A stretch of DNA of 64,000 nucleotides from Roseateles aquatilis (GTDB taxonomy: Bacteria > Pseudomonadota > Gammaproteobacteria > Burkholderiales > Burkholderiaceae_C), in assembly GCF_002205645.1 (NCBI RefSeq), contig NZ_NIOF01000006.1, positions 124,001 to 188,000 on the forward strand, given 5' to 3'. Below, piece after piece: positions 16,983-24,478 of the stretch. Both the position numbers and the translations under genes were made by a program. Each line of letters opens with the position of its first letter. Positions within the stretch are counted from its first letter, which is position 1. The notes under the pieces were generated by a model that was not told the origin of the DNA, searched no databases, and saw only the letters and a program-made list of their open reading frames with translations.

Positions 16983-18143
16983 ATGCTGCGCACACTTGCC
17001 GTCGCCAACTATCGATCGCTGCGCCAGTTGCGGTTGCCGCTCGATCGCCTGACGCTGATCACCGGCCCCAACGGCAGCGGCAAATCCAGCCTTTATCGCG
17101 CGCTGCGGCTGCTGGCGGACGCCGCGCAGAACCGCGTGCTGCCGGCGCTGGCGCTGGAGGGCGGCCTGGATTCGACGCTCTGGGCGGGCCCCGAGGAGAT
17201 CACCCGCGCGATGCGCGCCGGCGAGGTGCCCGTCACCTCCACCGTCCGCAAGGAGCCGATCAACCTCAAGCTGGGCATCGCCGGCGACGACTTCGGCTAC
17301 TCGCTGGAGCTGGGGTTGCCGCAGATGGGCGGCTCGATGTTCGCGCGGGACCCGCAGATCAAGCGGGAGGCGCTGTGGGCGGGGCCGGTGTATCGGCCGG
17401 CGTCGGCCCTGGTCGAGCGGCGCAACGGCGCGCTGCAGGTGCGCGACGGGCGCGAGTGGGCGCTGGTCGACGCGCCGCTGGCGAGCTTCGACAGCATGCT
17501 CGCCCAGTACGCCGATCCGGCGCTGGCGCCCGAGATGATCACGATGCGCGAGCGGCTGCGCGGCTGGCGTTTCTACGACAGCCTGCGCACCGATCTGGAA
17601 GCCCCGGCGCGGCGCGCGCGCGTGGGCACTTTCACGCCGGTGCTGGCCGGCGACGGCGCGGATCTGGCGGCGGCCTGGCAGACCATCGTCGAGATCGGCG
17701 ATGGCGACACGCTGGACCGCTGCCTGCAGGATGCCTTCCCGGGCGCCGCGGTGACGATCGGGCGCGATGCCGGGGGCTTCCGCCTGTCCATGCGGCAGCC
17801 GGGGCTGCTGCGGGCGCTCGACGCCGCCGAGCTCAGCGACGGCACGCTGCGCTACCTCATGTTGCTGGCCGCGTTGCTGAGCCCGCGTCCGCCGGAGCTG
17901 CTCGCGCTCAACGAGCCCGAGAACAGCCTGCATCCGGACCTGTTGCCGGCGCTCGGCCGCCTGATCGCCACGGCGAGCCGGCACAGCCAGTTGATCGTCG
18001 TTTCGCACGCCCGGCGCTTGATCTCGACGCTGGAGGAGCAGGACGAATGCCGCGGCTGGCAGCTGGAGAAGGACCTCGGCGAGACGCGCCTGCGCGACCT
18101 GATGCTGGAGGACACGCCGCCCTGGCACTGGCCGTCGCGTTGA
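16983..18143 (+). CDS. AAA family ATPase (RecF/OLD-like, stand-alone)
   Basis: A 386-residue SMC/RecF-type ATPase. It begins MLRTLAVANYRSLRQLRLPL, with Walker A GPNGSGKSSLYRAL at residues about 28-41. A signature-like LSDGTLRYLMLLAALL and Walker B LLALNEPENSLHPDLLPAL follow, with SHARRLIS after that. No nuclease (TOPRIM) domain is seen at the C-terminus. Such proteins are usually annotated as ATP-binding proteins of unknown role; DNA repair or phage defence are possible, but nothing nearby supports either. It is divergent from the RluA-type gene. Confidence 0.82.
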   Translation: MLRTLAVANYRSLRQLRLPLDRLTLITGPNGSGKSSLYRALRLLADAAQNRVLPALALEGGLDSTLWAGPEEITRAMRAGEVPVTSTVRKEPINLKLGIAGDDFGYSLELGLPQMGGSMFARDPQIKREALWAGPVYRPASALVERRNGALQVRDGREWALVDAPLASFDSMLAQYADPALAPEMITMRERLRGWRFYDSLRTDLEAPARRARVGTFTPVLAGDGADLAAAWQTIVEIGDGDTLDRCLQDAFPGAAVTIGRDAGGFRLSMRQPGLLRALDAAELSDGTLRYLMLLAALLSPRPPELLALNEPENSLHPDLLPALGRLIATASRHSQLIVVSHARRLISTLEEQDECRGWQLEKDLGETRLRDLMLEDTPPWHWPSR

Positions 18144-18169
18144 CGCGACCGGGCTCGGAGCCCGCGGCC

Positions 18170-18646
18170 TCAGAACTGGTGGATCCAGCCCGATTGCAGC
18201 GCGGACTGGGGATTCGAGCCCGCCGCGCGCACGGCCTCGACGGCGTCCTCGGCGGACACGCCCAACGCCTTCAGCACGCAGGCCGCCATGGTGCCGGTGC
18301 GGCCCATGCCGGCGGCGCAGTGCAGCAGCGTGCGGTCGCCCATGCGCAGCCCCTGCGCGATCTGCTCCACGCCTTGCCGGAAGGCCGCCGCGTCGGCGGC
18401 CAGCCCGTAGTCCCGCATCGGCACGTGCATCCATCGGAACGGCAGCCGGCCCTGCGCGATCGCCTTGTGATACGTCGGCGACAGCGCCTCCACCTCGTCC
18501 AGCGGATTGAGGCAGACCACCAGGTTCAACTGCTGCAGCCGGGCTTCGTCGAGGAAGAACGGCCAGGGCTCGCGGCGGCCGGGCATCGACTGCAACCACA
18601 GCCGGCCGGACACCGTGTCGGGAAGGGCGAGGGATCGGAAAGCCAT
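18170..18646 (-). CDS. dual-specificity/tyrosine-phosphatase-like protein
   Basis: A 158-residue protein with the Cys-x5-Arg phosphatase loop LHCAAGMGRTGTMAACVL in its second half, and MHVPMRDYGLA upstream as the general-acid-loop candidate (Asp in RDYG). Length and layout fit single-domain bacterial DSP/PTP-like phosphatases that act on phosphotyrosine, phosphoinositides or small phosphoesters. It ends just after the convergent ATPase gene. The substrate is unknown. Confidence 0.82.
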   Translation of the reverse strand: MAFRSLALPDTVSGRLWLQSMPGRREPWPFFLDEARLQQLNLVVCLNPLDEVEALSPTYHKAIAQGRLPFRWMHVPMRDYGLAADAAAFRQGVEQIAQGLRMGDRTLLHCAAGMGRTGTMAACVLKALGVSAEDAVEAVRAAGSNPQSALQSGWIHQF

Positions 18647-18681
18647 GGCGCGATTGTCGGGTCTCCCTCACGCAGGCATTG

Positions 18682-18704
18682 TTAATAAACAAAATGTTTA
18701 TTAA
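18682..18704. promoter_or_regulatory. AT-rich perfect palindrome, candidate operator
   Basis: TTAATAAAC-AAAAT-GTTTATTAA is a perfect 9-bp inverted repeat around 5 bases. It is strikingly AT-rich for this genome. It lies 36 bp before the divergent phosphatase start and about 104 bp before the VOC-fusion operon. That operon encodes its own SufR-like repressor, so autoregulation through this site is a reasonable inference. Confidence 0.6.
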
Positions 18705-18807
18705 TTGAGGCCGAAGCGCGATCATGGCGCCACGGGCAGACGAGCGCATCGGATGCCGACGGAATGACGGACGGACAACACAGACAAGCAAGCGGAAGGA
18801 GCTCGCC

Positions 18808-20130
18808 ATGATCAAGATCCAGGGACTCGACCACCTCGTGCTGCGTGTGCGGGATCTGCAGGCCTCGTTGCATTTCTACCTGGACGTGCTCGGCTGCACG
18901 CTGGAGCGGCGCCAGGACGCCATCGGCCTGGTGCAGTTGCGGGCCGGCGCCCAGTTGATCGACCTGGTGCCGCTGGACGGCAAGCTGGGCAGCGCCGGCG
19001 GCGCGGGGCCCGGCAAGGAGGGCCGCAACGTCGATCACTTCTGCCTGCGCGTGGAGTCGCTCGACGAGCCGGCCTTGCGGCGCTGGTTGACCGCGCGCGG
19101 CGTCACCGTCGATGCCTACGGCTCGCGTTACGGCGCGCAGGGCAACGGGCCGTCGCTGTACCTCTTCGATCCCGACGGCAACGCGCTCGAGCTGAAGGGA
19201 CCGCCCTGGCCGGTCGGGTTGCACGAGGCGCTGGACGAGTCGGTGAAGTTCGGGCCGATGTACGGCACCGACGCGATGCCGCTGTTCAATCATCTGCCGA
19301 TGGCGCTCGGTGCGCTGGCCCGACTGGGCGCGCCGCGCGAGGCGATGCGGCGCCACCTCGACCACTGGGCGCCGCTGTCGCGCCCGGCGACCGACGGCGA
19401 TGCGCCGCCGCCCGCGATCGACGACGCGCTGCGCGGCGTGTTCGATTCGCCCGAGAGCCAGGCGTTCCACGTCGCGATCCGGCTGGCCTACGCGCTGCAG
19501 TCGGGCCATCAGGCCGAGATCGATGCCGCGCTGCGGACGACGGTCGGCATGGAGCGCCCGCTCGGCGCGCCGTCCCCGTCGGGACCGGGCGGCGTCGACC
19601 TGCGCGGCGCGATCGACGCGGTGCGCGCCGACGCGGGCCTGGCGATGGCGCCGATGCCGGGCACGCTGATCACCGCGCGCATGCTCAAGGCGGCGGCGCT
19701 GCCGGGCTTCGCGGCGCAGGTCGAGCGGCCGCGGCTCACGCTCGACGGCCTGGCCGAGGCCTCGCTGGCGGTCTACCTGGCCACCCATGACTTCACCGCG
19801 CTGCATCTGGTCACCGGCACCCATGCGATGCGGGTGCTGCTGGAGGCGGCGGCGTCGCGCGCGCTGGCGGTCGACGAGGGGCAGGTCTTGCGCAACGTCT
19901 GGCGTGCGTGGCTGGGCGCCTACGTGGCCATGGGCCGACCCGCGCCGGCCTGGGCGCTGGTGCATGCCGGCGATGCGTCCGAGGACGACTGGACGCGCGA
20001 GCTGCCGTCGCTGCACGAGACGCTCAACGACCACCGCGTCAAGCTCGCCGACGCCGCGCGCGAGGAGTGGCGCCACCGCCGCTGGCCCGGCTATGCCTTG
20101 TGCCTGCGCCGTGCCGGAGCCGCACAATGA
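18808..20130 (+). CDS. fusion of a VOC domain and a questin-oxidase-like domain
   Basis: A 440-residue two-part protein. Residues about 1-132 form a vicinal-oxygen-chelate (glyoxalase-like) domain: LDHLVLRVRDLQASLHFYLD, VDHFCLRVESLDE and LYLFDPDGNALELKG. Likely metal ligands are H9, H77 and E128. Residues about 140-440 resemble the questin oxidase-like family (DUF4243), with FNHLPMALGALARLGAPREA, VYLATHDFTALHLVTGTHAM and a final HETLNDHRVKLADAA helix. Questin oxidase is a Baeyer-Villiger-type enzyme of fungal polyketide metabolism. GGAAGGAG precedes the ATG. The stop overlaps the MFS start (ATGA). Substrate unknown; oxidation and then export of an aromatic or quinone compound is an inference. 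Confidence 0.75.
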   Translation: MIKIQGLDHLVLRVRDLQASLHFYLDVLGCTLERRQDAIGLVQLRAGAQLIDLVPLDGKLGSAGGAGPGKEGRNVDHFCLRVESLDEPALRRWLTARGVTVDAYGSRYGAQGNGPSLYLFDPDGNALELKGPPWPVGLHEALDESVKFGPMYGTDAMPLFNHLPMALGALARLGAPREAMRRHLDHWAPLSRPATDGDAPPPAIDDALRGVFDSPESQAFHVAIRLAYALQSGHQAEIDAALRTTVGMERPLGAPSPSGPGGVDLRGAIDAVRADAGLAMAPMPGTLITARMLKAAALPGFAAQVERPRLTLDGLAEASLAVYLATHDFTALHLVTGTHAMRVLLEAAASRALAVDEGQVLRNVWRAWLGAYVAMGRPAPAWALVHAGDASEDDWTRELPSLHETLNDHRVKLADAAREEWRHRRWPGYALCLRRAGAAQ

Positions 20131-21383
20131 GCGCCGTGCTGTCCGCGTCTTCTTCTCCCGTCCCGCCGCCGAGCGCGCCGCTGCGTCATCCCCACCTGGT
20201 GCTCTGGGCCGTCTGCGCGCTCGCGCTGATGAGCACCGCCGGCGTCGCGCTGCCGTATCCCATCCTGGCGCCGATCTTCGTCGGCGGGCCGGTCGACGGC
20301 TTCACCCATTTCGCCGGCCTGCGGCCCGAGCTGCTGATGGGGCTGGCGCTGGCGGTCAATCCGGCGGGCATCCTGATGGGCAGCCTGGTGATCGGGCCGA
20401 TGTCGGACCGCTACGGCCGGCGCCGGGTGCTCGTCATCACGATGACGGCGACGTTGGTCGGCTACGGGTTGAGCGCCTTCGCGCTGGCTTCGCGCGACTA
20501 TCCGCTGTTCGTGCTGTCGCGTTTCGCGACCGGGCTGACCGAAGGCAACGTCGCCGTCGTGCGGGCGCTGCTGGCCGACTGGCACCCGCAGCTGGAGCGC
20601 ACGCGCAGCTTCGCGTGGCTCAACGCGAGCCTGTACATCGGCTGGCTGGTCGGGCCGCTGCTGGGCGGCCTGACGCTGCCTTGGGGCGAGGCGGTGCCTT
20701 TCCTGGTCGCGGCGGCGGTGCTGGTGCCGTGTTTCGCGCTGCTGGCCTTCGGCCTGCCGGACGACCGGCCGACGGTGCCACCGACCGGCAGCATGCTGAC
20801 GGCGATGCGCGGCCAGCAATCGCTGGGGCTGATCGTCCAGGATCCGGTGCTGCGGCATCTGGCGCTGCTGCAACTGGCCTACACGATGGGGGTGAACGCG
20901 CTGTACGAGTTCGCGCCGCTGTGGATGCTGCAGCAGGCAGGGCTGGACAGCCGCGGCATCGCGCTGGTGACGGCGGTGCAGTGCGCGGCGATGACGGCGG
21001 CCAGCGTCGTCGCGGCGCGCATCGGCTCGGGCCCGACGCCGCTGCATCGCGCCGCGCGCTTCGCCGTCGTCGCCGCGATCGGGCTGCTGGCGCTGAGCCT
21101 GGCACCGTCCTGGGCCGGGTTGGCGTTGATCCCGTTGCTGGGCGTGCCGCTGTCGTTCTACAACGCGTTGATGCCGGCCTGGATGTCCGAGCGCTTCGCG
21201 GCGCACGGGCAAGGGCGCGTGATGGGGCTGCTGACGACGGTCTTCTGCCTGTCCAACACCTTGATCGCGCTGGTCGGCGGGGCGCTGGGCATGCTGTCGG
21301 CGCGCTGGATCATGCTGCTGGGCGGCACCACCTGCCTGCTCGCCGCCATTGGGTTCATCCGCTTCGCGAGGCGCCATTCATGA
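20127..21383 (+). CDS. MFS transporter (drug/proton-type)
   Basis: A 418-residue major-facilitator protein with about 12 hydrophobic segments. The loop after TM2 reads GPMSDRYGRRRVLV, the family signature. FATGLTEGNVAVVRALLADW and YIGWLVGPLLGGL match TM4-TM5 of drug/proton antiporters. It starts inside the stop of the VOC fusion and its own stop overlaps the regulator start, so the three genes are probably translated together. It probably exports, or less likely imports, the compound handled by the fusion enzyme. Confidence 0.88.
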   Translation: MSAVLSASSSPVPPPSAPLRHPHLVLWAVCALALMSTAGVALPYPILAPIFVGGPVDGFTHFAGLRPELLMGLALAVNPAGILMGSLVIGPMSDRYGRRRVLVITMTATLVGYGLSAFALASRDYPLFVLSRFATGLTEGNVAVVRALLADWHPQLERTRSFAWLNASLYIGWLVGPLLGGLTLPWGEAVPFLVAAAVLVPCFALLAFGLPDDRPTVPPTGSMLTAMRGQQSLGLIVQDPVLRHLALLQLAYTMGVNALYEFAPLWMLQQAGLDSRGIALVTAVQCAAMTAASVVAARIGSGPTPLHRAARFAVVAAIGLLALSLAPSWAGLALIPLLGVPLSFYNALMPAWMSERFAAHGQGRVMGLLTTVFCLSNTLIALVGGALGMLSARWIMLLGGTTCLLAAIGFIRFARRHS

Positions 21384-22111
21384 GTCTGGGCAACGAGGAT
21401 CGCCTGCTGTTCGAGCTCAAGAGCCGCGGCCCGCAACCGGCCGCCGCGCTGGCCGCCGCGATGGCCATCACGCCGATGGGCGCGCACAAGCTGCTCGCGC
21501 GCCTGGCGGAGCAGGGATTGGTGGAAGCTGAGGACGAGGACCGCGATCCGCTCGCCGATCGCGCCGATGACCGAGCCGACGGACGGCCGGCGGGGCGTGG
21601 GGACGCGGCCCGCGGCACCGACGCGCCGCGCGTCGGTCGCCCGCGCAAGTTGTGGGCGCTGACGGCCGCCGGTCATGGGCGATTTCCGGATCGTCATGCC
21701 GACCTCACCGTGCAACTGATCCAGCAGGCGAGGGCGGTCTTCGGCGAGGCGGGCCTCGATCAACTGATCGGCGCGCGCGAGCGGGACAGCGAGCAACGCT
21801 ACCGCGCCGCGCTGTCGCGCTGCCGCACGACCGGCGACGCGGTCCGCGAGCTGGCCCGGCTGCGCGCCGAGGAGGGCTACATGGCGCGCGCCGAGCGTGC
21901 CGGCCGGGACTGGCTGCTGATCGAGGATCACTGCCCGATCTGTGCCGCGGCGCAAAGCTGCCAGGGCTTCTGCCGTTCCGAGCTGGCGCTCTTCCAGCGC
22001 TGCCTGGGGCCGGGTCTTGCCGTCGAGCGCACCGAGCACCTGCTCGCCGGCGCGCGGCGCTGCGCCTACCGGATCCGGTCGGTGAAGGACGAAGGCGCCG
22101 CCGCGGATTGA
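21380..22111 (+). CDS. SufR-like winged-helix regulator with a Cys cluster
   Basis: A 243-residue regulator. The N-terminal winged helix (about 5-50, ELKSRGPQPAAALAAAMAIT) is followed by an unusually long Asp/Arg/Ala-rich stretch (about 50-85) before the GRPRKLWALTAAGH wing strand. The C-terminal part has C185-x12-C198 and C228, close to the SufR pattern of Cys residues that bind an Fe-S cluster, in the context of CRSELALFQRCL and the closing R-C-A-Y-R-I. SufR-type proteins sense Fe-S or redox state and repress target genes. As last gene of the operon it probably controls it, perhaps through the palindrome at 18682. Confidence 0.75.
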   Translation: MSLGNEDRLLFELKSRGPQPAAALAAAMAITPMGAHKLLARLAEQGLVEAEDEDRDPLADRADDRADGRPAGRGDAARGTDAPRVGRPRKLWALTAAGHGRFPDRHADLTVQLIQQARAVFGEAGLDQLIGARERDSEQRYRAALSRCRTTGDAVRELARLRAEEGYMARAERAGRDWLLIEDHCPICAAAQSCQGFCRSELALFQRCLGPGLAVERTEHLLAGARRCAYRIRSVKDEGAAAD

Positions 22112-22115
22112 GGCG

Positions 22116-22589
22116 TCAGGACACGATGTAGGCCGCCGCGCCGGTGGCGAGCAGCCGGCCCTGCTCGTCGGTGAAGGCCATCCGCGTGTTGGCGACCCGG
22201 CTGCCGAGCCGCAGCACTTCCGCCTCGCAGCGGAACAGCGCGCCGATCGCCGGCCGTAGGTAGTCCACCCGCAGATCGATGGTGCCGAGCTTGCCGAAGC
22301 GCAGCAGGCGCTGCGCCGGCGGCTCGTCCATGTGGCGCGCGCCGATCGCGGTCATCACCGCCAGGCCGCCCATCGCATCGAGCGCCGCGCTGATCACGCC
22401 GCCGTGCAGCCGGTTGTGGGCGTAGTGGCCGATCAGCTCCGGCCGCATGCGCACGTGGGCGCGTGCCGACTCGTGGGCCAGCGCGTCGACCTTCAGGCCC
22501 AGGAGCTGATTGAAGCTGATCAGTTGCTCGAAGATCTCGCAGAGCTTGCTGGTGAATTCGGGCTCGAAGGGGCTTTGCACATCGGTCAT
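22116..22589 (-). CDS. hotdog-fold thioesterase (PaaI-like)
   Basis: A 157-residue hotdog protein. The core is HNRLHGGVISAALDAMGGLA with the HGG motif, then LGTIDLRVDYLRPA and CEAEVLRLGSRVANTRMAFT. These fit acyl-CoA thioesterases of the PaaI/YigI type, which hydrolyse acyl- or aryl-CoA thioesters. The substrate is open. The ATG at 22589 gives MTDVQSPFEPEF. It converges on the SufR-like gene with a 4-bp gap. Confidence 0.85.
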   Translation of the reverse strand: MTDVQSPFEPEFTSKLCEIFEQLISFNQLLGLKVDALAHESARAHVRMRPELIGHYAHNRLHGGVISAALDAMGGLAVMTAIGARHMDEPPAQRLLRFGKLGTIDLRVDYLRPAIGALFRCEAEVLRLGSRVANTRMAFTDEQGRLLATGAAAYIVS

Positions 22590-22699
22590 GCGGACGACCA
22601 TAACGCAAGGCCGGCGCGGGCGGCTCAGCAGCCGCCCTGAGACGCCCTGACGCGCAGGCGACAGCGCGCGGCCCACGGCGCTTCGGCACAATGCGCGCC

Positions 22700-23260
22700 A
22701 TGAGCGAGACGACTTCCTCCCCGACATCCGAGACCGCGGCGACCGATGGCGCCGCGACGGTCCGCCCCGACGGCTTCCTTCGCGTCTGCGCCGCGCTGCG
22801 TGAGCGCGGCCACGCGCATGAGCCGCGCTGGCTGGAGGTCTCCGCGCGCAGCTCGCAGGAGGCGGCCGACGCGCTGGGCGTGGCGCTGGGCCAGATCGCC
22901 AAGAGCGTCGTGTTCCGCCGCAAGGCCGACGACGCCGCGGTGCTGGTGATCGCCTCCGGCGACAAGCGCGTCGACGAGCGCAAGCTGGAGGTCCACACCG
23001 GCAAGCTGGGTCGCGCCGACGCCGACTACGTGAAGGCGCGCACCGGGTTCTCGATCGGCGGCGTGTCGCCGCTGGGTTTCGCGCCGGATCATGCGGCGGA
23101 AGGCGGCGGCGAGGCGCCGCGGCTGTTCATCGACCGCGAGCTGTTCCGCTTCGACGCGATCTGGGCCGCGGCGGGGCATCCGAACGGGGTGTTCCTGATG
23201 TCGCCGCAGCAGCTCGTGGCGCTGACCGGCGCGCCGGTGATCGAGGTGATGCAGTCGTGA
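22700..23260 (+). CDS. YbaK/EbsC-family (aminoacyl-tRNA deacylase) protein
   Basis: A 186-residue YbaK/EbsC domain protein. QIAKSVVFRRKADDAAVLVI carries the conserved Lys of the editing site. SIGGVSPLGF and PNGVFLMSPQQLVALTGA are also standard. The family hydrolyses mischarged aminoacyl-tRNAs. The ATG at 22700 is preferred to one at 22691. The stop overlaps the GTG of the next gene (GTGA), so it heads a three-gene operon. Confidence 0.85.
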   Translation: MSETTSSPTSETAATDGAATVRPDGFLRVCAALRERGHAHEPRWLEVSARSSQEAADALGVALGQIAKSVVFRRKADDAAVLVIASGDKRVDERKLEVHTGKLGRADADYVKARTGFSIGGVSPLGFAPDHAAEGGGEAPRLFIDRELFRFDAIWAAAGHPNGVFLMSPQQLVALTGAPVIEVMQS

Positions 23261-23649
23261 CCGAAACACCCCGCGCATCGCCCGTGGCCTTCCCGGTGTC
23301 TTCGCCCTCGTCTTCGACCGTGCCATCAAGCGCGCCATCGACCCCGCCGTCCACCATGACATCGCCCATGACATCGCCCCTGGCATCGGCCGCGACGTCG
23401 ACCGCGCCGCCGCCCGTCGCGGGCGACGTGCGGCGCACGCCGGAAGGCCGTGTCGCGTCGCCCTGCATCAACATCTGCAAGATGCATGAGCCGACGGCAC
23501 TGTGCCGCGGCTGTGCCCGCACGATCCCGGAGATCGCCAGCTGGAGCAAGGCCGACGACGCCGAGCGCATCCGCATCCTCGCCTTGCTGCCGGAGCGTCG
23601 CGCGCTGCTGCGCGCCCACGGCGCCCTGGAGACGGAGCCGCGACCATGA
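23257..23649 (+). CDS. DUF1289 domain protein
   Basis: A 130-residue protein. The first about 60 residues are a low-complexity Ser/Pro/Thr stretch. The DUF1289 domain follows: SPCINICKMHEPTALCRGCA, then RTIPEIASWSKADDAERIRI. The four Cys (CINIC...C.GC) suggest metal or Fe-S binding; function unknown. It starts with GTG overlapping the ybaK-type stop, and its stop overlaps the next ATG. Confidence 0.85.
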   Translation: MTETPRASPVAFPVSSPSSSTVPSSAPSTPPSTMTSPMTSPLASAATSTAPPPVAGDVRRTPEGRVASPCINICKMHEPTALCRGCARTIPEIASWSKADDAERIRILALLPERRALLRAHGALETEPRP

Positions 23650-24293
23650 CCACGATCGACTTCTACTTCGACCCGATCTCGCCCTACGCCGCGCTGGCCT
23701 TCGAGCGGCTGCCCGAGGCGCTGGCCGGGCGCAGCGTGGCGGTGCGATACGTGCCGATCCTGTTCGGCGCGATGCTGAAGTCGCTCGACCACAAGGGGCC
23801 TGCGGAGATCCCCGGCAAGCGTGACTGGACCTACCGCCAGGTGCTGTGGCTGGGGCATCGGCTGGGCATTCCGCTGGACCTGCCGGCGGCCCATCCGTTC
23901 AATCCCTTGGGCCTGCTGCGCCTGCTGTGGGCCACCGCCGAAGCCGGCCAGACGCCCAACCGCCATGCGGTCGAGCGGGTGCTGCGCCATGTCTGGCGCG
24001 GTGGCGAGGACGGCGCCGATCCGGCGCGCCTGCGGGCGTTGACGGCGGACCTCGCGCCCACGCGCGATCCCGCGTCGGACGCGGTCAAGAACGCCCTGCG
24101 CGAGGCCACCGATGCCGCGATCGCGCGCGGCGTCTTCGGCGTGCCGACGATGGCCGTCGACGACAAGCTCTTCTGGGGCCTGGACGCGATGGACATGCTC
24201 ACCGCCTACCTCGACGGCGAGGCGTGGTTCGACGGTCCGGGATGGACCGACGCCGCCCAGCTCCCGACGGGTGTCACCCGATCCACTCGATAG
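23646..24293 (+). CDS. 2-hydroxychromene-2-carboxylate isomerase / DsbA-like protein
   Basis: A 215-residue thioredoxin-fold protein of the HCCA isomerase (GST kappa-like) group. The N-terminus TIDFYFDPISPYAALAFERL has Ser in place of the DsbA Cys. GVFGVPTMAVDDKLFWGLDA is the cis-Pro and C-terminal signature. HCCA isomerase acts with glutathione in naphthalene-type degradation. No aromatic pathway is present here, so the natural substrate may differ. It is translationally coupled to the DUF1289 gene. Confidence 0.88.
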   Translation: MTTIDFYFDPISPYAALAFERLPEALAGRSVAVRYVPILFGAMLKSLDHKGPAEIPGKRDWTYRQVLWLGHRLGIPLDLPAAHPFNPLGLLRLLWATAEAGQTPNRHAVERVLRHVWRGGEDGADPARLRALTADLAPTRDPASDAVKNALREATDAAIARGVFGVPTMAVDDKLFWGLDAMDMLTAYLDGEAWFDGPGWTDAAQLPTGVTRSTR

Positions 24294-24478
24294 GGACATA
24301 CCCTCTGCTGCGCCGCACAGTCCCTGAAATTCCGCATCGAGAAATCAAACGCGAGGGTTGCGCCGGAGTTTGTCAGTCTTCGGCAAGCAAGTCGTCAGAA
24401 ACGGGTCAGAGGGCACTCCGATAGTCCCGCACAAGAGTCATCGGTCGATGATTCTGGGGAACCCGAGGAGACAAACCC

